A DNA stretch of 64,000 nucleotides from Allocatelliglobosispora scoriae. Lineage in GTDB: Bacteria > Actinomycetota > Actinomycetes > Mycobacteriales > Micromonosporaceae. Shown here piece by piece: positions 1 to 9,250 of this stretch. The DNA is taken from assembly GCF_014204945.1 (NCBI RefSeq), contig NZ_JACHMN010000002.1:310001-374000 (forward strand), written 5' to 3'. Every line of letters starts with the position of its first letter. The first letter of the stretch is position 1. The position numbers and the translations under genes were made by a program. The notes under the pieces are model-generated. The model did no database searches and was not told the DNA's origin. It saw only the letters and a list, made by a program, of their open reading frames with translations.

Positions 1-976
1 TCTCGGTGAAGTTGAGCTTCTGCATCTCGGTCTGCGCGTTGACGCAGGCGGCGTCGTTGTATCCGTCGGCGCCGCAGGTCTCGCCGCCGACCATCTTGTT
101 CTGCCCGGTCGAGGTGGCGAGGTCGTACATCCACTGCTTCTTCTGCTCGATGTAGTACCAGCCCATCCAGGACGGGTTGTCGTAGGTGCCCATGTCGTTG
201 AGGTCGGCGAGGAAGCAGTCGTTGTGGAAGCCGATCCGGTCCTTCTGCGCCTGGGTCAGCGTGCAGCCCTCGGGTACGACGCAGCTGGTCGGATCGGTCA
301 CCTCCTTGATGTAGATCGGGTACCGCATGACCAGCGGGATCGTGGCCGGGGTGGTGTCGGCGATCTTCTTCACGATCCGGTAGCGGGCGGGCGCCTCCTC
401 GACCGAGGACGGGTTGGTGAGGCCGCCGGTGTGCCACTCGCCCCAGGCGCCGAGGTAGCCGGTCTCCAGGTGCAGCACGACATCGGCGTTGGCGGTGACG
501 ACGGCGTTGATCTGCGTGATGTGGGCGAGGATCTGCGACTCGGCGACGGTGGCGTAACCGTCCCAGGTATAGGCGGGACGCAGGACGATCTTCATCCCGG
601 CGGTGCGGACCGCCGCGAGACCGGAGGCGAGGTTGTCCAGCAGCGCCTGCGGCAGAGCCTGGGTCTTGTACTTGTCGAGGTGCACGTAGCTGTGGATCAG
701 GGTGTTCTTGCCGGCCTTGGCCCGGGCGAAGGTCCGGTCGAGCAGATCGGGGTTGAAGCCGGGGATGGTGGCGGCGTTGACGTAGTCGTTGACGGCCGGA
801 TCGTTGATGATCTCGTAGCGGTTGTGGTAGCCGCGCTCCGGGTTGGCGAACGCGGTGGTCAGATCGGCCGGGTAGGTGACGGTGGCGGCCTGCGCGGGCG
901 CGGCGCCGACCGCCACCGCCCCGAGCCCGGCCAGCAGCGCCGTGACGGCGAGCAGCCGCAGGGAACGAGTGGACAT
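1..976 (-). CDS. Secreted DUF4874/DUF4832-type putative glycosidase, C-terminus cut by window edge
   Basis: The gene starts at ATG 976 and runs off the left edge, giving about 325 codons. The protein opens with a Sec signal peptide (hydrophobic run after MSTRSLR, cleavage near AQA-ATV). The mature start has the NPERGYHNRYE motif typical of DUF4874, and LGAWGEWHT follows near residue 160. A GFHNDCF motif and a GGETCG motif come later. GEWHT is shared with the three paralogs upstream, which suggests a common active site, possibly of a TIM-barrel glycosidase; that is inference. It is the last visible member of a four-gene minus-strand array and is separated from its upstream neighbour by a strong hairpin (1002-1036). 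Confidence 0.8.
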   Translation of the reverse strand, partial: MSTRSLRLLAVTALLAGLGAVAVGAAPAQAATVTYPADLTTAFANPERGYHNRYEIINDPAVNDYVNAATIPGFNPDLLDRTFARAKAGKNTLIHSYVHLDKYKTQALPQALLDNLASGLAAVRTAGMKIVLRPAYTWDGYATVAESQILAHITQINAVVTANADVVLHLETGYLGAWGEWHTGGLTNPSSVEEAPARYRIVKKIADTTPATIPLVMRYPIYIKEVTDPTSCVVPEGCTLTQAQKDRIGFHNDCFLADLNDMGTYDNPSWMGWYYIEQKKQWMYDLATSTGQNKMVGGETCGADGYNDAACVNAQTEMQKLNFTE

Positions 977-1001
977 GGTGCCTTCCTCAAGGGGGACGAG
1001 A

Positions 1002-1036
1002 GGCCGCCTGGCCGCGATGATCGCGACCAGGCGGCC
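1002..1036 (-). terminator. Hairpin between two DUF4832 genes
   Basis: A 17 bp stem with one mismatch closes on a single base (arms 1002-1018 and 1020-1036). It lies just after the stop of the 890-residue paralog and before the partial gene. It is a likely terminator or mRNA-stabilising processing hairpin that sets unequal expression within the array. Confidence 0.6.
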
Positions 1037-1041
1037 GACTG

Positions 1042-3714
1042 CTACTGGAAGGTGATGTGGTCGATCGAGATGGTGGAGCTGCCGCCGTACCAGAAGCCCA
1101 TGGCGAGCTGGGACGGCGAGTTGCGGTTGATGCCGTTGGCGGCCATCGGGATCCGGATGTCCTGATAGGACGTGGTGACGACGGGGTGTGCCCCGCCGTC
1201 GAGGGTGAAGTCGGCGAAGAGCTTCGTCGACCCGCCCAGACCGAGGTTGAAGTGGGCCTGCTCGCCGCCCGCAGCTCCCTTGATCCGCACCACCAGGTGG
1301 GTATAGGAGCTCAGGTCGACCCCCACGTCGGAGCCGAACCAGCCGCACGCGTTGTAGCGCAGGCTCAACGCACCTCCGGTCACCGCGCCGGAACCGCCGC
1401 CGTCGAGGAAGCAGTTCCCGCCGGTCCACTTGCCCAGATCGTTCAGGTTCGCGGATGGATAGGCCGGAGTGCCGTCGAAGTTGTCCAGCACCAGGCCGGT
1501 CGGCGGCGGCGGTGTGGCGGCCGTCGTCACCGTGACCGTGTTGCTCGCCGCCGACCGGTTGCCGGCCGCGTCGCGGGCCTTGACCGTGTAGGAGTAGGCG
1601 GTCGACGCCGTCAGCCCGGTGTCGGTGAACGAGGTCCCGGACGGCGAGCCGACCAGCGTCGATCCGCGGAACACCTCATAACCCGTGACGCCCACGTTGT
1701 CCGTCGAGCCGGTGAAGGACAGCGACACGGTGGTGTCGGTCTTCGCCGCGGACGACAGCGTCGGCGCGGTGGGTGCCGTGCAGTCCACGGAGCAGCCGGT
1801 CGTCGTCGCCGACACCGTCGCCGAGGATCCCGAGACGTTGCCCGCGGCGTCGACGGCACGGACCGAATACTGGTAGGTCTGCCCCGGCGACCGGCCGGAG
1901 TCCGTGAACGACGTGCCGGTGGGCGAACCGGCGAGCACGCCGTCGCGCCACACCTGGTAGCCGGTCACACCGACGTTGTCCGAGGCGGCCGACCACGACA
2001 CGGACACGCTCGTGTTCGTCACCCCCGACACGGCCAGCCCCGACGGGGCCGACGGCGGCGTGCAGTCACCGGTGCAGGTGCCGGTGGTGGCGATCGGGCC
2101 GAGGTTGACCCAGCCGTCGGTGCCCTGGTTGGCGTTGGCGAACGACAGCGGCACGGCCGGGCGCCACTGGTCGATGATCCAGTCGGTGAGCCGGCTGGCG
2201 GCGGGCCGGGCGCGGAGCACATCCGCGGTGACCGCCTCCAGCGGGTTGCGCACCTTCAGGACCAGGCTGTAACTGCCCGCGGGGACCCCGGCGGTGCTGA
2301 GGTTCGCCGAGAAGTTCACCGGGCGGCCGTAATCCAGGTAGGTGGGGTTGCCGCCGACGTTCCAGTCCGGGAACGCGCGGATCTTCAGCGGCTGCACCTG
2401 GCGCAGGTCCCAGCTGGTGTCCCAGGTCTTGACGATCGCACCGGCCGCGTTGCGCAGCCCGATGACGGTCGTCCACGGGTAATAGAACGGCGCGACCCCG
2501 TTGTTCTGCATCGTCACGCCGACCTTGAAGGTGCCCGGTGCGGTGGCGTTGAAGTTGGCTTGCGGGATGTGCAGGTTGTAGCCCATCTTCCGGACACCGG
2601 CCGACACGTTCGGGTCGGTGGTGCTGTAGCCGCCCGCCCCGGTCTGGTTGATCATCCAGGAGATGTGGGTGAGCTCGGTCGCGGCGAGCACGTCGTCGAC
2701 CTGCCCGTTGCCGCCGGGCCAGCCCGCGTAGAGGCTGCCCTGGATCTCCGGGCGGGCTTCGCCGCCGATGGACTGGGTGATCCACCGGTTCTCGGTGCCG
2801 GTGTTGAGCTGGAGCTGCAGGAACGCGTCCTCCCAGCCGTTCATCGACACCGGCAGGGTCATGCCCTTGAGCTGCCCGCCGCGCCACTCCTTGTAGGGCC
2901 AGGAGTCGTCGTGGAAACCGATGTTCGCGGTCTCGGTGCCCGCGAGCGGGTAGCGCACCTCGACCTGGATGTTGTTGAACGCCGTGTCGGCGGCGCCGAT
3001 GAGGGTGCGGATCGTGGCGTCGGTCGGCATCAGGTCGGGGTAGCCGTCGGCGGTGTCCCGGTCGTAGGGCCAGGTGTGCCACTCCCCCCACAGCCCGACC
3101 AGGCCGAGAGTCATGAACCCGATGCGCGGGTCGGCGGCGCCGCCGGGACCGCCGTGGTCATAGCGCGCACCGAAGGCGTTCATGAAGCCGACCAGCGCCG
3201 CGATGACGTCCGGGTCGTCATAATCGGGGCTGACGGTGCCCCAGAACCCGTTGGTCCGCAGCGCCATCTTGCCGTTGAGGCACGGCGGGATGCCGTTGCC
3301 GGGGTGGGTGCCGCTACCGCCGGGGTATTCGACGTAGAACCGGAACGCCACCTGGCGGCCCCAGACGGCCGCCTCGTCGAGGGCCTTCTCGAAGACGGTC
3401 CAGTCGAAGGTGGTGCAGCTGGCCGGGTCCTTCATCACCTCGTTGAGGGCGAAGTAGCTCCAGACCAGGCCGCCGGGGTATTTCGACGACAGGTTGTCGC
3501 CGGGGAAGTAGTAGGGAGCGAATCCTTTCAGCGGCTGGCCGAGGGGCGCGTCGGCGTACCCGTAGGTGTGGGTGGTGAGGCTCGGGTCCGGGCCGGGGCC
3601 CGCCGCCGGTCGCGGCGGTGGGCCCGCCGGTGCCGCGGCCGCGCCGGTGGCGACCAGCGCGAGGGTCAGTGCTGCTGCCGTCGTGGCGGCGAGCAGCGTG
3701 CGGATCGATCGCAT
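1042..3714 (-). CDS. Secreted DUF4832-type putative glycosidase with two FN3 domains and a C-terminal CBM-like domain
   Basis: 890 residues. ATG 3714 is chosen because GAAGGGAA lies just upstream and a signal peptide follows (MRSIRTLL, cleavage near GAAAA). The catalytic-type region (about 60-550) has PLKGFAPYY, RFYVEYPG, LVGLWGEWHTWPY, GFHDDSW, GGEARPEIQ and NNGVAPFYYPW, all conserved in the paralogs. Two FN3 domains follow at about 553-640 and 646-735, then a jelly-roll-like domain at about 742-890 that may bind carbohydrate. A glycoside hydrolase role is inferred from domain company and from the neighbouring sugar ABC transporter, GH36 and ROK genes. No substrate can be named. Confidence 0.82.
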   Translation of the reverse strand: MRSIRTLLAATTAAALTLALVATGAAAAPAGPPPRPAAGPGPDPSLTTHTYGYADAPLGQPLKGFAPYYFPGDNLSSKYPGGLVWSYFALNEVMKDPASCTTFDWTVFEKALDEAAVWGRQVAFRFYVEYPGGSGTHPGNGIPPCLNGKMALRTNGFWGTVSPDYDDPDVIAALVGFMNAFGARYDHGGPGGAADPRIGFMTLGLVGLWGEWHTWPYDRDTADGYPDLMPTDATIRTLIGAADTAFNNIQVEVRYPLAGTETANIGFHDDSWPYKEWRGGQLKGMTLPVSMNGWEDAFLQLQLNTGTENRWITQSIGGEARPEIQGSLYAGWPGGNGQVDDVLAATELTHISWMINQTGAGGYSTTDPNVSAGVRKMGYNLHIPQANFNATAPGTFKVGVTMQNNGVAPFYYPWTTVIGLRNAAGAIVKTWDTSWDLRQVQPLKIRAFPDWNVGGNPTYLDYGRPVNFSANLSTAGVPAGSYSLVLKVRNPLEAVTADVLRARPAASRLTDWIIDQWRPAVPLSFANANQGTDGWVNLGPIATTGTCTGDCTPPSAPSGLAVSGVTNTSVSVSWSAASDNVGVTGYQVWRDGVLAGSPTGTSFTDSGRSPGQTYQYSVRAVDAAGNVSGSSATVSATTTGCSVDCTAPTAPTLSSAAKTDTTVSLSFTGSTDNVGVTGYEVFRGSTLVGSPSGTSFTDTGLTASTAYSYTVKARDAAGNRSAASNTVTVTTAATPPPPTGLVLDNFDGTPAYPSANLNDLGKWTGGNCFLDGGGSGAVTGGALSLRYNACGWFGSDVGVDLSSYTHLVVRIKGAAGGEQAHFNLGLGGSTKLFADFTLDGGAHPVVTTSYQDIRIPMAANGINRNSPSQLAMGFWYGGSSTISIDHITFQ

Positions 3715-3781
3715 GTGCCGTGTTCCCTTCAGGACGAAGATCAGGAACATCAGGTGGGTACGGGCGGGGAAAGGCGGACCG

Positions 3782-5146
3782 TCAGCGGGTGGTGACGGTG
3801 CCGAGGGTGAGCCAGCCGGAGTGGATGTCCTGGCTGGTGTTGGCGAACCGCAACGGGATGCCGTTGGGGAGCGGGTTGGCGACGCGCGCGACGATGTCGT
3901 AGCTGCCCGCGCGCAGCCCACGGATGTCGATGCGCGCGGTCAGCTCGGCGGGATCCTGGCCGGGCAGGATGCCGGTCAGGTTCCAGCCGGTGCGCCAGCG
4001 CTTGACGATGCGGCCGGAGCTGTCGACGGCGGCGAGCTCGGGTGCCCAGTCGTAGTAGAACGGCGCGGTGCCCCGGTTGGCGATCCGCACCGCCACCCGG
4101 TCCCGGGACACGGCGGCCTCGGTGACGGTGAGCTCGTAGCCGAGGGACTTCGCGGCGGCGAGGGCGCGGAAATACTCGTCGCCGGTGTAGCCGGTCCCGG
4201 CGAACGCCGCGTGGTTGATCAACCAGGAGGCATGAGTCTGCGCGACGGACTGCGGGTAGTCCTCGTACTGGGAGCAGGTGACGGGCTGGTCCCACAGGCA
4301 GGACTGGATCTCGGGGCGCAGTTCGCCGCCGACGGGTTCGCGCTGCCACTTGTCGGTGACGCCCTCGTCGATGAGGCGCTGCACGAAGTGCCACGAGGTC
4401 GGCGGCAGCGTCTCGAAGGCGAAGGAGTCGTCGTGGTAGCCGATGCCGAGAGTCTTGTTCTGCGCGCTGGGGTAGCGGGCCAGCAGCCGGGTCTTGTTGA
4501 ACGAGGAGTCGAAGCGGTCGAGGATCCGCTGCAGGATGTCGGTGGAGGGCATCCAGTTCTCCGGCTGGGTCCAGCCGTCGTAGGGCCAGGTGTGCCACTC
4601 GCCCCAGAACCCGATCAGGCCCAGGGTGAGGAACCCGATCCGCGGGTCGCCGTCGTATCTGCGGCCCAGGGCGGTGATGAAATCGTCGATCGCGGTGACG
4701 AGGCGGGGGTCGCTGTAGTCCGGGGAGACGCTGACGCCGTTGTTGCCGAAGTCGGGGTAGGGCCGGGTGACGAGACCCTGGTCGAGCAGGTACTGCGGGA
4801 TGCCGGAGGGCTTCCCGGGGTAGTCGAGGTAGAAGCGGAACACGGCCTGGTGGCCGCGGGCGGCGATGGCGTTGAGCTGCCGTTCGAGGGCGTCCCAGCG
4901 GAACTGCTTCGGACCGGTCATCACGTCGCGGACCGGCAGGTAGAACCATTCCTGGCTGTAGGGGAACGTCTGATAGCTGCCCGCGAAGGGCATGAAGCCC
5001 TTGAGCGGGTTGTCGGCGGGGGCGGAGGCGTAGGACAGCGCCGTCCACTGCGGCGCGGTGGGTGCGGGTGTCGCCGCGGCGGGCGTACCCGCGGCGAGGG
5101 TGAGCGCCGCCAGCAGGGCGGCGGTGAGGCGCAGTGCTCTTCTCAT
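3782..5146 (-). CDS. Secreted single-domain DUF4832-type protein
   Basis: 454 residues starting at ATG 5146 with a clear Sec signal peptide (MRRALRLTAALLAALTLAAG). It has only the DUF4832-type region: PLKGFMPFAG, FRFYLDYPGKP, LIGFWGEWHTWPY, GYHDDSF, GGELRPEIQ and NRGTAPFYYDW. It lacks the FN3 and binding modules of its two neighbours, so it is the minimal member of the array. It lies 67 bp upstream of the 890-residue paralog with no obvious hairpin between, so the two are probably co-transcribed. Function is inferred, as for the paralogs. Confidence 0.82.
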   Translation of the reverse strand: MRRALRLTAALLAALTLAAGTPAAATPAPTAPQWTALSYASAPADNPLKGFMPFAGSYQTFPYSQEWFYLPVRDVMTGPKQFRWDALERQLNAIAARGHQAVFRFYLDYPGKPSGIPQYLLDQGLVTRPYPDFGNNGVSVSPDYSDPRLVTAIDDFITALGRRYDGDPRIGFLTLGLIGFWGEWHTWPYDGWTQPENWMPSTDILQRILDRFDSSFNKTRLLARYPSAQNKTLGIGYHDDSFAFETLPPTSWHFVQRLIDEGVTDKWQREPVGGELRPEIQSCLWDQPVTCSQYEDYPQSVAQTHASWLINHAAFAGTGYTGDEYFRALAAAKSLGYELTVTEAAVSRDRVAVRIANRGTAPFYYDWAPELAAVDSSGRIVKRWRTGWNLTGILPGQDPAELTARIDIRGLRAGSYDIVARVANPLPNGIPLRFANTSQDIHSGWLTLGTVTTR

Positions 5147-5175
5147 GGGTGTGGGGTTTCCTCGGTAGGGGTGGG

Positions 5176-5202
5176 CCGGCCAGGCCCCCGTCGCCTGGCC
5201 GG
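5176..5202 (-). terminator. Intercistronic hairpin in the DUF4832 array
   Basis: A perfect 10 bp GC-rich stem (5176-5185 and 5193-5202, 7 nt loop) follows the stop of the 959-residue paralog. It is a likely attenuating terminator or mRNA stabiliser. Confidence 0.55.
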
Positions 5203-5216
5203 TGGGGCGGGACGGG

Positions 5217-8096
5217 TCAGCTGACGGTGATGCGGTCGATGTCGGGCGCCCAGCCGCTCGCGTTGGCGACGGTGATCGTGTTGGTCCCGGCCCCGAGGGT
5301 CAGGGTCACGGTGGTGGTGCCGACGGTGTTCCAGTCGGCGGTCGCCGCGAAGTTCACCGTCTGCCCGTTGATCACCGCGGTCCGTGCCACGGCGGACAGG
5401 TAGTGGATGGTGATCGTCCGGGCGCCGCCGGTGCCTCCGGCGACGTTGTTGAAGGCGAGGGTCGCGCCGTTGCCGACGTAGCCGACCTTCGACCCGCCCG
5501 AGCAGGAAGCGCACGAGGCGACGAGCGCGCCGCCGGTGAGCGTGTTGCCCGAGGCCTCGGCCTCGTAACCGACGGGCGAGCCGCCGCCCGCCGAGGTGGT
5601 CACGGTGAGCGAGCCGCTCGCCGCCGACCGGTTCCCGGCCGCGTCCCGAGCCTTGACGGTGTACGTGTACGCCGTGGACGCGCTCAGACCGGTGTCGGTG
5701 AACGTGGTGCCGGTCGGGCTGCCGACCAGCGTCGAACCCCGGAACACCTCATAGCCGGTGACACCGACGTTGTCCGTCGAGCCGCCCCACGACAGGGAGA
5801 TCGACGACGATGTCTTGCCCGGCGAGGTCAAGCCCGTCGGCGTCGTCGGCGCGGTGGTGTCACCGGTCGTGCCGCCGCTGACGGTGATGCGGTCGATGTC
5901 CGGTGCCCAGTCGCCGGGGTTGGCGATGGTGATCGTGTTGTTCCCCGCCGCGAGGGTCAGGGTGACGGTGGTGGTGCCGACGGTGTTCCAGTCGGCGGTC
6001 GCCGCGAAGCTCACCGTCTGCCCGTTGACGATCGCGGTCCGCGCCACCGCCGACAGGTAGTGGATCGTCACGGTGCGCGCGCCGCCCGTACCCCCGGCGA
6101 TGTTGGTGAAGGCGAGGGTCGCGCCGTTGCCGACGTAGCCGACCTTCGACCCACCTGAGCAGGAAGCGCACGCGGCGACGACCGCGCCGCCGGTGAGCGT
6201 GTTGCCCGAGGCCTCGGCCTCGTAACCGACCGGCGAACCGCCGCCCGCCGAGGTGGTCACGGTGAGCGAGCCGCTCGCCGCCGACCGGTTCCCGGCCGCG
6301 TCCCGAGCCTTCACCGTGTACGTGTACGCCGTCGAAGCACTCAGACCGGTGTCGGTGAACGTGGTGCCCGCCGGGCTGCCGACCAGCGTCGAACCCCGGA
6401 ACACCTCATAGCCGGTGACACCGACGTTGTCCGTCGAAGCGCCCCACGACAGCGAGACCGACGACGAGGTCTGACCGGTCGAGGTGAGGCCGGTCGGCGT
6501 CGACGGCGCGGTGGTGTCGGCGCTGCCGGTGCCGACGGTCATGGCGCCGAGGCCGAGCCAGCCGTCGGCGTTCTGGGTGGCGTTGGCGAAGCGGAGCTTC
6601 TTCGCGGCGGCGCTGACGGTCTCCAGGGGGTTCTTGACCCGCAGCACCCACTGGTAGCCGCCCTGGGCGAGGCCGGTGAGGTCGACGCTGTGCTGGAAAT
6701 ACTGCCGGTAGCCGAAGTCGCGGTAGCTGGGGTCGGTGCCGACGTTCCAGTCGGGGAAGTTGCGGATCGTCAGCGGCTTGACGGTGCGCAGGTCCCAGGC
6801 GGTGTCCCAGGTCCGCACGACGGTGCCGGAGCCGTTCTTCAGCCCCAGGCTGACGGTCCACGGGTAGTAGAACGGGGCCACGCCGCTGTTGCTGACCTGC
6901 ACGCCGACGTTCGTCGTGCCGGTGGCGGAGTCCTTGAACCAGGCGTTGTCGACGGTGAGGTTGTAGCCCATGAGCCGCGTCGCGGCCGCGACGTTCGCGT
7001 CGGTCGGCGAGTAGGCGGCACTCCCCTCGTTGATCATCCAGGTGGCGTGTTCGAGCTCGATGCAGGCCTTGAGGTTGTCGACGGTGCCGGAGCCGTTCGG
7101 CCAGGACTGGAAGGCGAAGGTCTGGATCTCGGGCCGCAGCTCGCCGCCCATGGAGCTGCCGATCCACTTGTTCTCGGTGCCGGTGTTGAGGTTGCGCTGC
7201 AGCTGGGCGTAGGAGGCGCCGCCCAACGACGCGGGCAGGGTCACGCCCTGCAACGGCGAGCCCTCGCGGAAGCAGAACGAGTCGTCGTGGTAGCCGATGT
7301 CGCGGGTGTTCGCCGCTCCCCCGCCCGCCTCCGGGTAGCGCAGCTCGATCTTGGTGGTGTTGAACGCGGCGTCGAAGGCGGCGATGAGCTGCGCGCCGTT
7401 GGCGTCGGTGGGCATGTAGTTGGGCAGCCCGTCGGCGGTGTCGGTGTCGTAGGGCCAGGTGTGCCACTCGCCCCACAGCCCGACCAGACCGAGGTGGATG
7501 AACCCCAGGCGGGGGTCGCCGTCGTAGCGGGCGCCGAACGCGGCGATGAAGTTCTTCAGCGCGGTGATCAGGAACGGGCTGTCGTAGTCGGGGTGCGTGA
7601 CGTTCCAGGTGGCGTCGGCGCGGGTGGCGACGTTGCCGGTGAAGCACGGCGGGATGGCGTTGGCCGGGTGGCTGCCGGTGCCGCCGGGGTAGGTCATGTA
7701 GATCCGGATCGCGGCCTGGTTGCCGTAGCCGGCGGTCTCTGCCAGCATGCTGTCGACGATCGACCAGTTGTAGCTCGCGCAGTTCGAGGCGCTGGTCATG
7801 ATCTCGGACAGGCCGAAGTATCCCCAGGTCAGCGCGTGCGGGTAGCCGTTGTTCTGGTCACCGCCGGGCGAGTAGAACCGGGCCCAGCCCTTCAGCGGGT
7901 TGTCCACCGGCCCCGCGGCCGCGGTCAGCGGATGGGCCTGCAGCGCCGGGTCGGGGGTCGCGGGTGCGGCCGGTCGGGTGGGCGGGCCGGCCGCGGCGGC
8001 CTGGGCGCCGGCCGGGGCGACGAAGGTCAGTGCGGCGCCGAGGACGACGGCGCCGACTGCGGCCAGGACGGATCTGGCGCGTGAACGTGCTTTCAT
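5217..8096 (-). CDS. Secreted DUF4832-type putative glycosidase with tandem FN3-CBM35-like modules
   Basis: 959 residues. ATG 8096 is chosen because GGAG lies upstream and a signal peptide follows (MKARSRARSVLAAVGAVVLG). The catalytic-type part (about 60-525) has PLKGWARFY, RIYMTYPGG, LVGLWGEWHTWPY, GYHDDSF and GGELRPEIQ. The tail repeats twice: FN3 (about 529-614), CBM35-like domain opening GYEAEASGNTL (about 622-740), FN3 (747-833), CBM35-like (842-959). The two tail units are nearly identical in DNA over 657 bp. It is the first gene of the minus-strand array and is divergent from the sugar ABC transporter, so it probably shares that locus's regulation. Confidence 0.84.
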   Translation of the reverse strand: MKARSRARSVLAAVGAVVLGAALTFVAPAGAQAAAAGPPTRPAAPATPDPALQAHPLTAAAGPVDNPLKGWARFYSPGGDQNNGYPHALTWGYFGLSEIMTSASNCASYNWSIVDSMLAETAGYGNQAAIRIYMTYPGGTGSHPANAIPPCFTGNVATRADATWNVTHPDYDSPFLITALKNFIAAFGARYDGDPRLGFIHLGLVGLWGEWHTWPYDTDTADGLPNYMPTDANGAQLIAAFDAAFNTTKIELRYPEAGGGAANTRDIGYHDDSFCFREGSPLQGVTLPASLGGASYAQLQRNLNTGTENKWIGSSMGGELRPEIQTFAFQSWPNGSGTVDNLKACIELEHATWMINEGSAAYSPTDANVAAATRLMGYNLTVDNAWFKDSATGTTNVGVQVSNSGVAPFYYPWTVSLGLKNGSGTVVRTWDTAWDLRTVKPLTIRNFPDWNVGTDPSYRDFGYRQYFQHSVDLTGLAQGGYQWVLRVKNPLETVSAAAKKLRFANATQNADGWLGLGAMTVGTGSADTTAPSTPTGLTSTGQTSSSVSLSWGASTDNVGVTGYEVFRGSTLVGSPAGTTFTDTGLSASTAYTYTVKARDAAGNRSAASGSLTVTTSAGGGSPVGYEAEASGNTLTGGAVVAACASCSGGSKVGYVGNGATLAFTNIAGGTGGARTVTIHYLSAVARTAIVNGQTVSFAATADWNTVGTTTVTLTLAAGNNTITIANPGDWAPDIDRITVSGGTTGDTTAPTTPTGLTSPGKTSSSISLSWGGSTDNVGVTGYEVFRGSTLVGSPTGTTFTDTGLSASTAYTYTVKARDAAGNRSAASGSLTVTTSAGGGSPVGYEAEASGNTLTGGALVASCASCSGGSKVGYVGNGATLAFNNVAGGTGGARTITIHYLSAVARTAVINGQTVNFAATADWNTVGTTTVTLTLGAGTNTITVANASGWAPDIDRITVS
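5221..6515 (-). repeat. 657 bp in-frame tandem duplication encoding CBM35-FN3
   Basis: Copy 1 begins at 5221 and copy 2 at 5878, an offset of 657 bp (219 codons). Similarity continues to about 6515. High identity at synonymous positions points to recent duplication or gene conversion. Confidence 0.85.
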
Positions 8097-8354
8097 GGCT
8101 GTTCTCCGTGGGAGTGGGGCGAAAGTGCGGGTGGTTCGGGTGGACGTGCCGGTCGGGCGAACGGCTGTGTCGGGAAGATCGGTCTCGTATCGATGCTGGT
8201 AGGAGCTCTGGCGCGACAGATCATGGCTGGTCGACCTCCTTGGTGTTTCAACTGCAATACGAAGAGGTGTTGACAAAATTTCGAAGGACTACATCATTAT
8301 TCGAGAGCGGGGCGGCTGGCAAGAGCCAACCCGAACACCGGATCAGAGGCGAGG
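8097..8354. promoter_or_regulatory. Divergent control region of the DUF4832 array and the sugar ABC operon
   Basis: This 258 bp gap is AT-rich toward the transporter side. TTGACA at 8270-8275 with CATTAT at 8295-8300 is a possible promoter for the plus-strand operon, though the 19 nt spacer is long. TTGACAAAAT (8270-8279) closely matches TTTACAAAAT read on the minus strand at 13230-13239 before the ROK gene, so it may be a shared ROK half-site. No SD-like surprise was seen for either flanking start. Confidence 0.4.
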
Positions 8355-9236
8355 ATGAAGTCGACAAAACAGCGTGACGACCGTCGCGCGGCATGGTGGT
8401 TCCTGCTGCCGGTGCTGGTGGGGTTCGCCGTCTTCTACGGCTACCCGGCAGCTCGCGGCATCTGGTACTCGGTCACCGACTACACCATGCTCAACACGCC
8501 CTCCTATGTGGGGACGGAGAACTACGCCAAGCTCTTCAGCGACGAGCAGTTCTGGAATTCGCTGCTGGTCACGGGCTGGTACGTGGTCCTCAACATCGGA
8601 TCGCAGACCGCGCTGGCCCTGGGCATCGCCACCCTCATGCACCGCCTGACCCGCTCGGTGGTGCTGCGGGCGACGCTGCTGCTGCCATGGCTGGTCCCCA
8701 ACGTCACCATCGGCCTGCTGTGGATGTGGCTGCTCGACACCAACCTCGGGTTCGTCAACAACCTGCTCAACACCCTCGGCTTCAACCCCATCGGCTTCTT
8801 CACCGACGCGACCTGGGCGATGCCCTCCATCGCCGGGATCAACACCTGGGCCTACACCGGCTACACCGCACTGCTGCTCTACGCCGGGATGCTGCAGATC
8901 CCCCAGTACCTCTACGAGGGTGCGGCGATCGACGGCGCCGGCGAGTGGCTGATGTTCCGGCGCATCACCCTGCCGCTGCTCCGCCCGGTCCTGGCGCTGG
9001 TGCTGGTGGTCTCCATGATCGGGTCGTTCCAGATCTTCGACACCATCGCGGTCACCACGCGGGGCGGGCCGGTCGCGGCCACCCGGGTCATCTACTACTA
9101 CATCTATCAGCAAGCGTTCACGTACTTCCACATGGGGTACGCCGCCGCCGCGGCGATCTGCCTCGCGCTGATCCTCGGCGTGCTCACCGCCGTACAGATG
9201 CGCCTGCTGCGCGCATCGCGCTCGGACCTGATGTGA
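8355..9236 (+). CDS. CUT1-type sugar ABC transporter permease (MalF-like)
   Basis: 293 residues with six predicted membrane helices. The EAA loop YEGAAIDGAGEWLMFRRITL contacts the ATPase. A short N-terminus (RDDRRAAWWFLLPVLVGF) is typical of the first permease of CUT1 systems. GGCGAGG lies just before ATG 8355. It heads an operon with the second permease 14 bp downstream and the binding protein after that. No ATPase gene is present; in actinobacteria such systems usually share MsiK encoded elsewhere, which is established for the family but inferred here. Confidence 0.93.
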   Translation: MKSTKQRDDRRAAWWFLLPVLVGFAVFYGYPAARGIWYSVTDYTMLNTPSYVGTENYAKLFSDEQFWNSLLVTGWYVVLNIGSQTALALGIATLMHRLTRSVVLRATLLLPWLVPNVTIGLLWMWLLDTNLGFVNNLLNTLGFNPIGFFTDATWAMPSIAGINTWAYTGYTALLLYAGMLQIPQYLYEGAAIDGAGEWLMFRRITLPLLRPVLALVLVVSMIGSFQIFDTIAVTTRGGPVAATRVIYYYIYQQAFTYFHMGYAAAAAICLALILGVLTAVQMRLLRASRSDLM

Positions 9237-9250
9237 AGGGGTCGACAGTT

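Noticed and set aside
1057-3795. Long plus-strand open frame antisense to a DUF4832 gene
   Set aside because: It has low-complexity Arg/Gly/Val/Ala composition and lies opposite a clear secreted protein with strong motifs. Many such frames occur in high-GC DNA.
8393-9250. Extended N-terminus for the second sugar permease
   Set aside because: The extension is in the shadow of the first permease. SD and membrane pattern support ATG 9251.
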